From Mucilaginibacter sp. OK283 (GTDB lineage: Bacteria > Bacteroidota > Bacteroidia > Sphingobacteriales > Sphingobacteriaceae), in contig NZ_FODR01000001.1 of the NCBI RefSeq assembly GCF_900110415.1, forward strand, positions 558,001-622,000: a stretch of DNA of 64,000 nt, given 5' to 3'. A model generated the notes under the pieces. The model saw nothing but the letters and a program-made list of their open reading frames with translations. It was not told the DNA's origin and did not search any database. Of this stretch, positions 32,787 through 42,380 are shown in pieces. Position 1 is the stretch's first letter. Each line of letters starts with the position of its first letter. Both the position numbers and the translations under genes were made by a program.

Positions 32787-35700
32787 TCAATAATTAATGT
32801 TTGGACCTAACCAGCGTTCAACCTCTTCTAAAGGAAGTTTTTTTCGCAAAGCATAATCCTCAATCTGGTCCTTACTTATCTTACCCAGCCCAAAATACCT
32901 GGCCTGCGGATGCGCGAAATAGAACCCGCTAACAGATGCCGCCGGTGTCATCGCTAAACTCTCCGTTAGGTGCATTTTGGCGTTATCTTCTGCTTTTAGC
33001 AACTCAAACAAAGTAGTTTTCTCGGTATGGTCCGGGCAGGCAGGATAGCCTGGGGCCGGGCGGATGCCTTGATATTCCTCTTTGATTAAATCGTCGGTGC
33101 TTAGTTGTTCGCCCTTGCTGTAGCCCCAGTATTCTTTACGTACCAGTTCGTGCATTTTTTCGGCAAAGGCCTCGGCAAGGCGGTCGGCAAGGGCTTTGGC
33201 CATGATGCTGTTATAATCGTCATTATCGGCTTCAAATTCGGCAACCAGTTCGTCGCAACCAATGCCGGTGGTTACGGCAAAGCCGCCAAAATAGTCGGGC
33301 ACTCCGCTTTCTTTTGGTGCGATAAAATCTGATAGTGCATAATACGGGTCGCCTTTAACCTTTTCGGCCTGTTGGCGCAGGGTATGAATGCGGGTTAATA
33401 AAGTTGTGCGGCTCTCATCAGTGTACAATTCAATATCGTCCCCAACACTATTGGCCGTCCAAAAACCGATAACACCATTGGCATGCAGCAATTTTTCTTT
33501 TACTATTTTGTTTAACAGTACCTGTGCATCGTCAAAAAGCTTCTTGGCTTCATCGCCTACAAACTTATCGGCAAATATCTTAGGATAGCTGCCCCGCAAC
33601 TCCCAGGTGTGGAAAAATGGTGTCCAGTCGATATATGGAACTAATTCTTCCAGTGGATATGACTCAAATACTTTGGTGCCTGTAAACGTTGGTTTTGGTG
33701 CTACATCACCATCCAAACTGATCTGGAAGCGGGCCTGCCTTGCCTGGTCGATGGTAACAAAACGCTTGTCCGATTTTTTATTCAAATGCGCTTCGCGCGA
33801 TTTGGCATACTCTTCCTTGATCCCTTGAATATAGGCATCACGGCCGTCGCGGTTCATCAGGCTGCTGCATACAGTAACACTGCGCGATGCATCCAACACG
33901 TGGATTGCGGCGCCCGAGTAATGCGGATCGACCTTAACGGCCGCGTGAATACGCGAGGTAGTAGCCCCGCCAATAATCAGCGGAATGGTAAAACCTTCGC
34001 GCTCCATTTCTTTAGCAAAATGGACCATCTCATCCAGTGATGGGGTGATCAAGCCACTAAGGCCGATGATATCTACATTTTGTTTTTTAGCTTCTTCAAT
34101 AATGCGTTGTGCTGGTACCATTACGCCCAGGTCAATAACCTCGAAGTTGTTACAAGCCAATACGACACCTACAATGTTTTTACCAATATCGTGCACATCG
34201 CCTTTTACGGTAGCCATCAATATTTTACCGGCATTGGCACGGCTGCCGCTACTGTCTTCGCCGGCATCAATAACACGTTGCTTTTCCAGTTCGATAAATG
34301 GCAGCAGGTAAGCCACCGCCTTTTTCATAACCCGGGCCGATTTTACTACCTGTGGCAAAAACATTTTGCCGGCGCCAAATAAATCGCCCACTATGTTCAT
34401 GCCGTCCATCAGCGGGCCTTCTATTACTTCCAGCGGTTTGCTGTAAGTTTGGCGTGCTTCTTCCACATCGTCATCCAGGTATTCAATAATGCCTTTTACA
34501 AGCGCATGCGATAATCTTTCCTGTACGGTTCCTTTGCGCCATTCTTCATCGCGCACTACCTCTTTGCCTTTACTTTTTATAGTATCGGCGTATTCAACAA
34601 GGCGTTCGGTAGCGTCATCGCGGCGGTTAAGCAGCACATCTTCTACCAGCTCAAGCAGGGTTTTGTCTATTTCCTGGTAAACCTCCAGCATGCCGGCGTT
34701 TACGATACCCATATCCATACCGGCGCCAATGGCGTGGTACAAAAATGCGGAGTGCATGGCTTCACGCACTACATTATTCCCCCTGAACGAGAAGGAGATA
34801 TTACTTACCCCGCCGCTCACTTTGGCATGCGGCAGGTTTTGTTTTATCCAGCGGGTGGCTTCAATAAAATCAACCGCGTAATTGTTATGCTCCTCCAAAC
34901 CTGTTGCAACGGTTAGGATGTTGGGGTCGAAGATGATGTCCTGCGGAGGGAACCCCACCACATTAACCAGTATACCATACGATCTTTTACATATCTCAAT
35001 ACGGCGTTGTAACGAATCGGCCTGGCCGGTTTCGTCAAAGGCCATTACAACCGTGGCTGCACCATAGCTAAGGATTTTGCGGGCCTGCTCTATAAATTTT
35101 TCTTCGCCCTCTTTAAGCGAGATGGAGTTTACGATACCCTTACCCTGGATGCATTTTAAACCAGCCTCAATAACCGTCCACTTTGATGAATCGATCATGA
35201 TGGGCAGTTTGGCAATATCGGGTTCGGATGCTACCAGGTTCAGGAATTTCACCATTACCGCTTCCGAATCAATCATGCCTTCATCCATGTTAATGTCTAT
35301 GACCTGCGCACCGCCCTCTACCTGTTGCAAGGCAACAGCTAAAGCAGCTTCATAATCTTCGGCTAAAATAAGTTTCGAGAATTTTGGCGACCCGGTGATA
35401 TTGGTACGCTCGCCCACGTTTACAAAAATGCTATCGGGTTTTATGGTAACCGCTTCCAGCCCGCTCAGGCGCAGGTCGGGTTCAATTTCGGGGATAAGTC
35501 TTGGAGGGTATTTGGCTGCCTTTTCGGCTATGCATTTGATGTGCTCGGGCGTGGTGCCACAACAACCGCCCACAATATTAACCAACCCGGCTTTAATAAA
35601 ATCATCAACCTGGTGCGCGGTTTCATGCGCGGTTTCGTCGTACTGGCCAAACTCATTAGGTAAACCGGCGTTAGGATATGCCGATATAAACACATCTGCT

Positions 35701-36476
35701 TTTTCAGAAAGTTCGGCCAAATGCGGCCTCATTTCCTTAGCCCCCAAAGCGCAGTTTAAACCTACCGATAACAGGTTGGCATGACGGATAGAATTCCAGA
35801 AAGCCTCTACTGTTTGCCCGGAAAGGGTACGACCAGAGGCATCGGTAATAGTACCCGAGATCATGATAGGCAGATGCTTGCCCGACTCCTGGGCGTATTT
35901 ATTGATAGCGAACAAGGCCGCTTTCGCATTCAGTGTATCAAAGATGGTTTCAACCAATAATAAATCCGATCCGCCATCTACCAAACCACGTACCTGGTCA
36001 TAATAAGCATTGGCCAAATCATCAAAGGTAACGGCACGGTAGCCTGGGTCGTTAACATCTGGCGACAGGGAAGCGGTACGGTTGGTTGGCCCAATAGCAC
36101 CTGCTACAAAACGCGGCTTTGATGGATTTTTTTGGTTGTATTCGTCGGCCACTTCGCGGGCTATGCGAGCGCCTTCGTAACTTAATTCGTAGGCCAGCTC
36201 TTCCAGCTTATAATCGGCCAGCGAAATTATCTGTGTGCTGAATGTATTGGTCTCAATAATATCGGCGCCGGCATTCAAATACTCAGCGTGGATGGCCTTG
36301 ATGATATCCGGGCGCGTAATATTCAAAAGGTCATTATTCCCCTGCAGGTCACTATGGTGATTCTTAAACCTTTCCCCACGAAAATCCTTTTCGGTAAGCT
36401 GGTACCGCTGTATCATGGTACCCATTGCCCCGTCAATTACAAGGATGCGTTTTTCTAATTCTTTTCTAATGTCCAT
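32787..36476 (-). CDS. metH: MetH, cobalamin-dependent methionine synthase
   Basis: A complete 1229-residue enzyme that transfers the methyl group of 5-methyl-THF to homocysteine through cobalamin. The domains in order are homocysteine-binding with zinc Cys residues ([11 protein letters not shown], about 1-330), pterin-binding ([16 protein letters not shown], about 350-615), helical cap (about 650-740), B12-binding with [11 protein letters not shown] supplying the cobalt-ligating His, and the C-terminal reactivation domain that binds S-adenosylmethionine ([14 protein letters not shown]). It requires imported or synthesised B12. It is preceded by a SAM-I riboswitch and an intergenic palindrome, and followed by metF. 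Confidence 0.97.
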   Translation of the reverse strand: MDIRKELEKRILVIDGAMGTMIQRYQLTEKDFRGERFKNHHSDLQGNNDLLNITRPDIIKAIHAEYLNAGADIIETNTFSTQIISLADYKLEELAYELSYEGARIAREVADEYNQKNPSKPRFVAGAIGPTNRTASLSPDVNDPGYRAVTFDDLANAYYDQVRGLVDGGSDLLLVETIFDTLNAKAALFAINKYAQESGKHLPIMISGTITDASGRTLSGQTVEAFWNSIRHANLLSVGLNCALGAKEMRPHLAELSEKADVFISAYPNAGLPNEFGQYDETAHETAHQVDDFIKAGLVNIVGGCCGTTPEHIKCIAEKAAKYPPRLIPEIEPDLRLSGLEAVTIKPDSIFVNVGERTNITGSPKFSKLILAEDYEAALAVALQQVEGGAQVIDINMDEGMIDSEAVMVKFLNLVASEPDIAKLPIMIDSSKWTVIEAGLKCIQGKGIVNSISLKEGEEKFIEQARKILSYGAATVVMAFDETGQADSLQRRIEICKRSYGILVNVVGFPPQDIIFDPNILTVATGLEEHNNYAVDFIEATRWIKQNLPHAKVSGGVSNISFSFRGNNVVREAMHSAFLYHAIGAGMDMGIVNAGMLEVYQEIDKTLLELVEDVLLNRRDDATERLVEYADTIKSKGKEVVRDEEWRKGTVQERLSHALVKGIIEYLDDDVEEARQTYSKPLEVIEGPLMDGMNIVGDLFGAGKMFLPQVVKSARVMKKAVAYLLPFIELEKQRVIDAGEDSSGSRANAGKILMATVKGDVHDIGKNIVGVVLACNNFEVIDLGVMVPAQRIIEEAKKQNVDIIGLSGLITPSLDEMVHFAKEMEREGFTIPLIIGGATTSRIHAAVKVDPHYSGAAIHVLDASRSVTVCSSLMNRDGRDAYIQGIKEEYAKSREAHLNKKSDKRFVTIDQARQARFQISLDGDVAPKPTFTGTKVFESYPLEELVPYIDWTPFFHTWELRGSYPKIFADKFVGDEAKKLFDDAQVLLNKIVKEKLLHANGVIGFWTANSVGDDIELYTDESRTTLLTRIHTLRQQAEKVKGDPYYALSDFIAPKESGVPDYFGGFAVTTGIGCDELVAEFEADNDDYNSIMAKALADRLAEAFAEKMHELVRKEYWGYSKGEQLSTDDLIKEEYQGIRPAPGYPACPDHTEKTTLFELLKAEDNAKMHLTESLAMTPAASVSGFYFAHPQARYFGLGKISKDQIEDYALRKKLPLEEVERWLGPNINY

Positions 36477-36484
36477 TGTTGTCA

Positions 36485-36588
36485 GTTGGCAGTAGCCAGT
36501 TTGCAGCAGGCAGATGAAAATTACAAATTGTGGTGATTGTTCAAATCAAGAACGAAACACTGCAAACTGCAAACTCAAAACTGCCAAC
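36485..36588. repeat. Inverted repeat in the metH leader
   Basis: GTTGGCAGT (36485-36493) and AGTTTGCAG (36498-36506) are complementary to ACTGCCAAC (36580-36588) and CTGCAAACT (36560-36568, repeated at 36567-36575). The element sits between the riboswitch and the metH start, so it is part of the mRNA leader. It looks like an inserted intergenic palindrome. Confidence 0.75.
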
Positions 36589-36589
36589 T

Positions 36590-36635
36590 ATAAAAAAAGC
36601 TTACATCGAAAAGTCGGGTGTTCAATTGACTTTCG
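36590..36635 (-). terminator. Possible expression-platform terminator of the SAM riboswitch
   Basis: On the minus strand CGAAAGTC (36635-36628) can pair with GACTTTTCG (36615-36607), followed by ATGTAAGC and seven T. The stem begins directly at the 3' side of riboswitch helix P1, as expected if SAM binding favours termination. The 8-base gap between stem and T-run makes it imperfect. Confidence 0.5.
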
Positions 36636-36743
36636 CTTATCTTTCCAGGGGCTGTTTAGCCGGCCGGGTAGAATGTAGCACCTTGTGAAGCACAGGTTGC
36701 TAAGACATCGCAGGGTCTAATCCCTCCGTCTTTCTCCATAAGC
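36635..36743 (-). ncRNA. SAM-I (S-box) riboswitch upstream of metH
   Basis: The minus-strand RNA shows the S-box landmarks in order: P1 5' strand GCTTAT, the AGAAAGACGGAGGGA internal loop, GACCCTGCGATGTC, the AGCAACCTG segment, AAGGTGCTAC (pseudoknot and J3/4 region), and the closing AGATAAGC that pairs with the 5' strand. It precedes metH, so methionine synthesis would be reduced when SAM is plentiful. A full covariance-model score was not computed. Confidence 0.92.
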
Positions 36744-36824
36744 ACTGCAAAGGTGCATAATAAAGCCGTAAAATGCAATAGTTTATATGCCCGGCTATAT
36801 GTACGCTAAGTAAATTTATGTGTA

Positions 36825-36853
36825 CAAAAAAAGCTGCCTTTGCGGGGCAGCTT
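36825..36853 (-). terminator. Rho-independent terminator
   Basis: On the minus strand AAGCTGCCC pairs with GGCAGCTT around a short loop, followed by TTTTTTT. It lies 26 bases past the stop codon of the Bax inhibitor-1 family gene. Confidence 0.88.
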
Positions 36854-36878
36854 CTAAATAATAAATATTGGTTGCTTA

Positions 36879-37610
36879 TTATCTTCTTCTGCCAAATAAA
36901 CGCAGGATCATCAGGAAAAGGTTGATGAAATCAAGATATAAGGTTAAGCCGCCCAATAGTGCCATTTTTCCCGCAGAAGCATCGCCATATTCAAGGCCGG
37001 CACCAATACGTTTTAATTTTTGCACATCATAGGCGGTTAAGCCAACAAATACCGCAATGCCGATATAGCTAATAATGTATTCCAATTGGGTGCTGCCTAT
37101 AAACATGTTAAATAACGAAGCAACGATGATACCTATCAGGCCCATCATCATTAGCGAGCCGAATTTTGTTAAATCGGTATTCGTAGTATAACCTGCTATC
37201 GCCATGATGCCGAAAACAACCGAGGTTGTCACAAATACGCCGATTACCGAGCCGGTGGTGTAAACTATGAGTATATAGCTTAAGCTGATACCCATTACCG
37301 CCGAGAATGCTACAAATAGCAAGGCCGCCACAGCATATGAAAGGCGCTGAAAGCCAAAAGAAATGATTAAAACAAATGCAAGCGGAGCAAACATTACTAA
37401 TGTGCCTAAACCTGTATTACGGCCGGTTTCCGGGTCCCTAAGCATTTGATATAAGGCTTGGTTTTGAGAAAACACATAGGCGCAAATGGCAGATATGCCC
37501 AAAGCCACAAACATCCATAAAAATACATTGGCTATAAATTTACGCGATGCGTCTTGTTCTGTTATTTGGATTACATTTTTGTATTCGAATCCAGGATCTT
37601 TAATTTCCAT
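36879..37610 (-). CDS. Bax inhibitor-1/YccA family membrane protein
   Basis: A 243-residue protein with seven membrane helices and the family hallmarks: ASRKFIANVFLWMFVALGIS near the start, AFVLIISFGFQRLSYAVAA, ILIVYTTGSVIGVFVTTSVVF (shown in parts), and the C-terminal YDVQKLKRIG and LALLGGLTLYLDFINLFLMILR-like end. Bacterial relatives (YccA, YbhL, BsYetJ) act as proton-sensitive ion leak channels or modulate the FtsH protease. The exact role here is not known. It is monocistronic, with its own terminator. Confidence 0.92.
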   Translation of the reverse strand: MEIKDPGFEYKNVIQITEQDASRKFIANVFLWMFVALGISAICAYVFSQNQALYQMLRDPETGRNTGLGTLVMFAPLAFVLIISFGFQRLSYAVAALLFVAFSAVMGISLSYILIVYTTGSVIGVFVTTSVVFGIMAIAGYTTNTDLTKFGSLMMMGLIGIIVASLFNMFIGSTQLEYIISYIGIAVFVGLTAYDVQKLKRIGAGLEYGDASAGKMALLGGLTLYLDFINLFLMILRLFGRRR

Positions 37611-37754
37611 TTTTTTATTAATAAATTAATACACGAATATACGAAGAATTGGTGAATATATTGTGAAGGGAGGTATCAGATGGCTGCGCATATCGAATCA
37701 ATCCGGAAGTCAAAATCTTGCTACTTGATACTAACTACTTGCTACTGTCCTTAA

Positions 37755-38738
37755 CTACTTACTACTTTCTTCCTTTTTCAAATGCCCCTGCAATTGCGGG
37801 TTTTGGGGTGGTAAGCTTTTTACATGGCGTTCTACCTCTGTTTGCTGTACCGATACCGCGTAATCTGCTGGTTCAATGTGGCTGCCGATGGCCTCGGCAT
37901 ATACCTGCGTAAATTCGGCACCAATGTATAGTATGGCAGATGTATAGTATATCCAAACCAGGATAACTATTATGGACCCGGCTGCGCCGTAAGCCGAGCC
38001 CTGGGCGGTGTATTGGATGTATAAGCTGATCAGGTATTGGCCCAGCATAAATAACAATGCGGTAAAAAAAGCACCGGTGCGCACATCTTTCCATTTAATC
38101 TTTACATCTGGTAAAAACTTGAAGATAATGCCAAACAAGGTAGTTATCACAATAAGGGTGAGCGCGAGGTTGACCCCTTTCAGCAGAAACCCTGTTACAA
38201 TTGGAAAAAAATGTGCTATCCTTCCCTTTAAAGCATCAAGTACGAGGTTTATTGTAAGCGTTGCCAACAGTAAAAACCCCAGGCTTATAATTAACGAAAA
38301 AGATACAAAACGATTTTTAAGCAATTGGACCCAACCACTTTTAGGTTTGGCTTTTACCCGCCAGATGGTATTTAATGAATCCTGTATCTCGATAAAAATA
38401 CTGCTGGCACCCAATAATAAGGTAACTGTGCCAATTACCACAGCCAGGCCCGATTTGCCCGAGAGCGCCAGGTGCTTTAGTGCATCCTGAATTTGCAATG
38501 CAGGCCCCGAACCAACATAATGGGCTATTTGGGGATAAAGCCTGTCAGTAGCTGCATCCTGGCCAAAAACAAGGCCGGCTACTGATATTATAATGATTAG
38601 CAGCGGCGCTATGGAAAAAACAGTGTAATAAGCCAGCGAGGCGCTTAGTTTTAGCCCGTTATCACTTGCAAAACCCTTGAAGGTAGCTATTAATACTTTC
38701 CAAAGCTGTTTTAAATATTCTTTGCTGATAACTTTCAT
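37755..38738 (-). CDS. YihY/BrkB family inner-membrane protein
   Basis: A protein of about 327 residues with six membrane helices. Typical motifs are LKLSASLAYYTVFSIAPLLI, the GASSIFIEIQDSLNTIW segment, FLLLATLTINLVLDAL, KFLPDVKIKWKDVRTGAFF and YGAAGSIIVILVWIYYTSAIL followed by YIGAEFTQVYAE. The frame opens six codons earlier at 38756; the MKVISKEY start at 38738 is more usual. The family was once misnamed ribonuclease BN; its real function is unresolved. The hydrophilic C-terminal tail is short. Confidence 0.9.
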   Translation of the reverse strand: MKVISKEYLKQLWKVLIATFKGFASDNGLKLSASLAYYTVFSIAPLLIIIISVAGLVFGQDAATDRLYPQIAHYVGSGPALQIQDALKHLALSGKSGLAVVIGTVTLLLGASSIFIEIQDSLNTIWRVKAKPKSGWVQLLKNRFVSFSLIISLGFLLLATLTINLVLDALKGRIAHFFPIVTGFLLKGVNLALTLIVITTLFGIIFKFLPDVKIKWKDVRTGAFFTALLFMLGQYLISLYIQYTAQGSAYGAAGSIIVILVWIYYTSAILYIGAEFTQVYAEAIGSHIEPADYAVSVQQTEVERHVKSLPPQNPQLQGHLKKEESSK

Positions 38739-38825
38739 GTTTACCATATTAATCATTTTATTGCCCTCCTGCGATTGGCGAGCAATTATAATGCCTTTGT
38801 CGCTTTAAATTAATTCCGGTTAAAT

Positions 38826-39503
38826 TTATAATGCCCTAAACGGAATATCGGCCAGTTGATAATTGCGCCACCCGTCAAAATCATAATGCCACCACTCGGT
38901 GGGTAATATCGTAAAGCCATGTGCGTGCATAATTGTTTTAAGTAACTCGCGATTAGCCATTTGTTGTGGTGTTGAACCGGCGTAATTAGCCGACGCCTTT
39001 TTGCTGAAACTATCAAAGCCTGTAGGCATATCCAGTTCTTTTCCTGTTTTAAGGTCAATCAATGTAAGGTCGATAGCGCAGCCACGGTTGTGTTTGGAGC
39101 CGAATTTGGGGTTGGCGACAAAATTGGTATCGGGCGTGGTTTCGTAAAATGCCACCGTGACCGAATATGGCCGGTAAGCATCAAATATTTTTAGGCCAAG
39201 TCCCCGTGTTTTTAAATCAGCCTGAATATCCTTTAAAGCTTTTACAACCGGCAGCCTTGCGTATGCCTTAGCTTGCCTGTACATAACCCGATGCATAAAG
39301 TTGTTGGTTGTGGCATAGCGGATATCCAGTTTTATAGCCGGGACGTATTTTGTAATTTCAACCAGGCGCTTATTTGAATCGGACCTCACCTGTGCTTTAT
39401 ACCCTGCAATGCCGCAAACGCGGGCGCTGTCAATATACTTATAACGCTGGGCACCGGCATTGAGGCTAAGTAAAACAAAAACAAGCAGGCAATAACGCAT
39501 CAT
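38826..39503 (-). CDS. VanX/DdpX-like D-Ala-D-Ala dipeptidase, exported
   Basis: About 225 residues with a cleavable signal peptide (MMRYCLLVFVLLSLNAGAQ). The peptidase M15D zinc site is intact: SKHNRGCAIDLTL supplies His and Asp, and EWWHYDF supplies the catalytic Glu and third ligand His. The upstream motif FDAYRPYSV contains the family's conserved Arg. It hydrolyses D-Ala-D-Ala, here probably in the periplasm for cell-wall dipeptide recycling rather than vancomycin resistance, as no vanH or vanA is nearby. It starts 4 bases after the alanine dehydrogenase stop, so both may serve alanine use. Confidence 0.9.
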   Translation of the reverse strand: MMRYCLLVFVLLSLNAGAQRYKYIDSARVCGIAGYKAQVRSDSNKRLVEITKYVPAIKLDIRYATTNNFMHRVMYRQAKAYARLPVVKALKDIQADLKTRGLGLKIFDAYRPYSVTVAFYETTPDTNFVANPKFGSKHNRGCAIDLTLIDLKTGKELDMPTGFDSFSKKASANYAGSTPQQMANRELLKTIMHAHGFTILPTEWWHYDFDGWRNYQLADIPFRAL

Positions 39504-39507
39504 ACTA

Positions 39508-40734
39508 TTACCTGTGCGATACGATGAGCAGGTCAAGATCTTTACATGGAATTGAAAACCGCTCGCCAATGTACTTATTGGTGAGCTGCCCCTGGTAAAT
39601 GTATACCGCGTTACGTACGCCCGATTTTTGCCATATCACGTTTTTAATACCGCCCTGCTCGCCTATATCCAGCAAAATGGGGGCAAAAATATTGGTGAGG
39701 GCATAGGTTGCAGTACGGGCAACCCTCGAGGCGATGTTGGGCACGCAATAATGGATAACATCGTATTTGCGGAAAACGGGGTGCGTATGGTTGGTAACCT
39801 CCGAGGTTTCAAAACACCCTCCCTGGTCAATACTCACATCGATGATAACCGAATCTCGTTTCATGCGGCTTACTGTTGCTTCGGATATGATACACGGGCT
39901 GCGGCCATCCTCGGCGCGGATGGCGCCAATGGCCACATCACAGGTGGTAATGGCTTTTTCTAACACGATAGGCTGCACCACCGAAGTGAATACCCTTGCG
40001 CCAATGTTGTTTTGCAGGCGCCGCAGTTTGTATATTGATGAATCAAAAACCTTTACTTCGGCACCTAATGATATGGCTGTGCGCGCGGCATATTCGCCAA
40101 CGGTGCCCGCGCCTAATATTACAATTTCGGTGGGCGGTACACCGGTAATGCCTCCCAGCATCAGGCCTTTACCCTCAAAAACATTGCTTAAATATTCTGC
40201 GGCTATCAGTATTGATGTGGCCCCAACTATTTCGCTCATGGCCCTTACCACGGTTAACGAGCCGCCTTCATCAAGCAAATGCTCAAAACACAGGGCGGTA
40301 ACATTTTTTTTCATGAGAGCATGCAGACTATCGGCTTTAAGGGTAGCCAATTGCAAGGCCGAGATCAGGATCTGGCCATGTTTCATCATTTCAATTTCCT
40401 GCACCATAGGCGGTGCAATTTTAATGATGATATCGGCCTCGTAAACTGCTTTGGTATCATAAACAATCAGTGCACCCTGCTCGCTGTAATCCTTATCGCT
40501 AAAATTGGCTGCCTGCCCGGCATTGCTTTCCAGCATTACCTGGTGCCCGTTATTAACCAACAACGCAACTGAAAGGGGGGTAAGCGGAATCCTGTTTTCC
40601 TGGAAGGAAATTTCCTTGGGAATGCCAATAAATAATTGATTCTTTTTGGTTTTAACCTCCAGCATTGATTCCTGGGGTTGCATCATGGCCTGTTTGGCAA
40701 CATCCGAAAACCCACTGTATTTCCCTGAACTCAT
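39508..40734 (-). CDS. ald: Alanine dehydrogenase family protein
   Basis: A 408-residue NAD-dependent dehydrogenase of the AlaDh/PNT family. The N-terminal domain has IGIPKEISFQENRIPLTPL and later LISALQLATL; the Rossmann fold has VILGAGTVGEYAARTAISLGA; the catalytic region includes RAEDGRSPCIISEATV and VIIDVSIDQGGCFETS. It converts alanine to pyruvate and ammonia reversibly. The N-terminal 30 residues before FIGIPKEI are longer than in classical Ald, typical of the Bacteroidota variant. Coupling to the D-Ala-D-Ala dipeptidase gene downstream suggests use of wall-derived alanine, which would also need a racemase. Confidence 0.9.
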   Translation of the reverse strand: MSSGKYSGFSDVAKQAMMQPQESMLEVKTKKNQLFIGIPKEISFQENRIPLTPLSVALLVNNGHQVMLESNAGQAANFSDKDYSEQGALIVYDTKAVYEADIIIKIAPPMVQEIEMMKHGQILISALQLATLKADSLHALMKKNVTALCFEHLLDEGGSLTVVRAMSEIVGATSILIAAEYLSNVFEGKGLMLGGITGVPPTEIVILGAGTVGEYAARTAISLGAEVKVFDSSIYKLRRLQNNIGARVFTSVVQPIVLEKAITTCDVAIGAIRAEDGRSPCIISEATVSRMKRDSVIIDVSIDQGGCFETSEVTNHTHPVFRKYDVIHYCVPNIASRVARTATYALTNIFAPILLDIGEQGGIKNVIWQKSGVRNAVYIYQGQLTNKYIGERFSIPCKDLDLLIVSHR

Positions 40735-40788
40735 GTATATGTTTTTTTTCTGGCTGATGAAGATAAGAAAAAAGGATGTATCCTGAAA

Positions 40789-41205
40789 CTAAATATTTTC
40801 GACGCCGACCTGCCTTGCGCCATCGTCCAACACCTTAATGGTTATGTTTGAATAATGTGGGGGCAACAGGTCTGGGATTTTTTCCGGCCATTCAATAAAG
40901 CAGTAGGCGCCCCCGTAAAAATATTCTTCATAGCCCATATCCAGCGCTTCGGTTTGATTTTTAAGGCGATAAAAATCAAAGTGATAAATTTTATCTTTTG
41001 CGGTATGGTACTCGTTAACGATAGAAAATGTAGGGCTGCTGATATTATCAGTGGTATCCAGCGCCTTGCATAATTCTTTGATCAGTGTGGTTTTACCCGC
41101 GCCCATATCGCCGTAAAATAAAAAAATACGGTTATTGCCGGCATGCTCAATAATAGCCCGGGCTGCCTGGGGTAAGTTGGATATAGATGGAATGGTTAGT
41201 TGCAT
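40789..41205 (-). CDS. tsaE: TsaE, ATPase for tRNA t6A modification
   Basis: A 138-residue P-loop protein with Walker A GDMGAGKTTLIKELC (about 33-47), SPTFSIVNEY (Switch I-like), HFDFYRL and FIEWPEKIPDLLP. It drives turnover of the TsaB-TsaC-TsaD complex that makes N6-threonylcarbamoyladenosine at position 37 of ANN-decoding tRNAs. The length is normal for the family. It follows the alanine dehydrogenase region on the same strand; an inverted repeat lies just upstream. Confidence 0.95.
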   Translation of the reverse strand: MQLTIPSISNLPQAARAIIEHAGNNRIFLFYGDMGAGKTTLIKELCKALDTTDNISSPTFSIVNEYHTAKDKIYHFDFYRLKNQTEALDMGYEEYFYGGAYCFIEWPEKIPDLLPPHYSNITIKVLDDGARQVGVENI

Positions 41206-41207
41206 AG

Positions 41208-41299
41208 GCCCCCTCTAAATCTCCCCCGGTAGGGGAGACTTTTAGTTAGTCTTTTAGTTTTTATTAAGCCCTCCCTTCCGGGGAGGGTTTGGGTGGGGC
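41208..41299. repeat. Imperfect inverted repeat, CCCTCTAAATCTCCCC type
   Basis: GCCCCCTCTAAATCTCCCCCGG... (from 41208) and the complement of ...CCGGGGAGGGTTTGGGTGGGGC (to 41299) are related copies in opposite orientation, separated by about 25 bases. Such units with a small internal palindrome (TCTCCCC/GGGGAGA) are, from memory, frequent intergenic repeats in Sphingobacteriaceae. Confidence 0.75.
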
Positions 41300-41435
41300 T
41301 AATTTAATCAAATATTCCCAACCAAAAATTTCAAAAATCTATTGAACGCTTTAATCAACATGGCAACAAAAATATTTTCAAAAAAACGCATCAATCCATA
41401 ACAAAACCTGTTGTTTTGTATATAATCAGGCTACT

Positions 41436-42221
41436 ATGAGTAACATTCTTCATATCCTTAACGGCGATTCAACGCTGCATAGCTTTAACCAAACCGGCCT
41501 TGATGGCGATGTAATGGTTTGGCGCGAGGTTTTATCCGAAGGTCCATTGCAGGAAAACATCTCGTCGGGCACTTTCTGGAGCAATCGATCCAGGTGGATC
41601 AAGAAAACTTTTAACGAGCCGGAAGAAGAATATCAGCATAAGGTGATTGACGAACTGGGTAAACTAAACGGCCAGTATGATGAGGTTAACCTTTGGTTTG
41701 AGTTCGACCTGCATTGCCAGGTAAACCTGTTGGGAGTAATGTGCATACTTAACCAGCAAACCAATATGTCGGCGCCTGCTGTATTCCTGATTTGCCCCGG
41801 CGATTTTCCCGGCATCGACGATTTTAGAGGCATTGGCCAGTTAAGCGGCGATCAGCTGGAAGACCTGTATGACAGCCGCGAACAATTGAGCGACTGGGAA
41901 TTCGAGCTGGCGGCCGAAGCCTGGCCTTTATACGTTAACGGCAATGCCGATGAATTGGAACAATGGCTTAATGGAAATTCCTTCTGGGGCGCGTTACACC
42001 TGTTGAAGCCTGCGCTACTTGCGCATTTAAAACGCTTACGGCTAAATGCAAACGGCCTAAATCACATTGAACAAAAACTGCTTGACATTTATAACAGCGG
42101 TGTAAAAACCAAGCTCGAAATGTACAATGTATTTTGGTCGGCAGAAAAAATATATGGCATGGGCGATAGCGAGATAGATATTTATCTTGAACGGCTTAGT
42201 CAAAAGCAGTTCATCAATTAA
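41436..42221 (+). CDS. DUF1835 domain protein
   Basis: A 261-residue cytoplasmic protein. The start SNILHILNGDSTLHSFNQT and the VWREVLSEGPL segment are the defining DUF1835 marks (HxxNGDS, WREALxxGP). The middle has an acidic FEFDLHCQVNLL helix and the C-terminal part ends with YNVFWSAEKIYGMGDSEIDIYLERL. The biochemical role of the family is unknown. It is monocistronic. A second ORF nearby (42297) is antisense to the next gene and is not called. Confidence 0.88.
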   Translation: MSNILHILNGDSTLHSFNQTGLDGDVMVWREVLSEGPLQENISSGTFWSNRSRWIKKTFNEPEEEYQHKVIDELGKLNGQYDEVNLWFEFDLHCQVNLLGVMCILNQQTNMSAPAVFLICPGDFPGIDDFRGIGQLSGDQLEDLYDSREQLSDWEFELAAEAWPLYVNGNADELEQWLNGNSFWGALHLLKPALLAHLKRLRLNANGLNHIEQKLLDIYNSGVKTKLEMYNVFWSAEKIYGMGDSEIDIYLERLSQKQFIN

Positions 42222-42380
42222 TCCGCCGGTGTGCCCGCAATGTTATCAAATTAACAACGATTTTAATATCGAACACTGAATGTCCAATATCGAATAATGA
42301 AGGAAAACTTCGATGTTGGAAATTCGTTATTCTATATTATTTGTGCTTACTTTTTTTACCTAATGACATTAGGCTTACTC

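Larger units (their letters stand above)
36477..36878. other. metH leader and gene-free spacer
   Basis: These 402 bases contain, from left to right, the leader palindrome, the putative terminator stem, the SAM-I riboswitch, a short AT-rich part with the metH promoter presumably near 36760-36810 (not resolved), and the terminator of the next minus-strand gene. No gene is seen. Confidence 0.7.

Noticed and set aside
34080..34382. Several plus-strand ORFs of 60-130 codons across 33105-35784
   Set aside because: All are antisense shadows of metH.
36607..36635. Independent terminator unrelated to the riboswitch
   Set aside because: The stem begins exactly at the riboswitch P1 end and faces metH, so it is treated as the possible expression platform.
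38826..39503. Vancomycin resistance gene cluster (vanX)
   Set aside because: Only the dipeptidase is present, with signal peptide; no vanH, vanA or VanRS, so a cell-wall recycling role is more likely.
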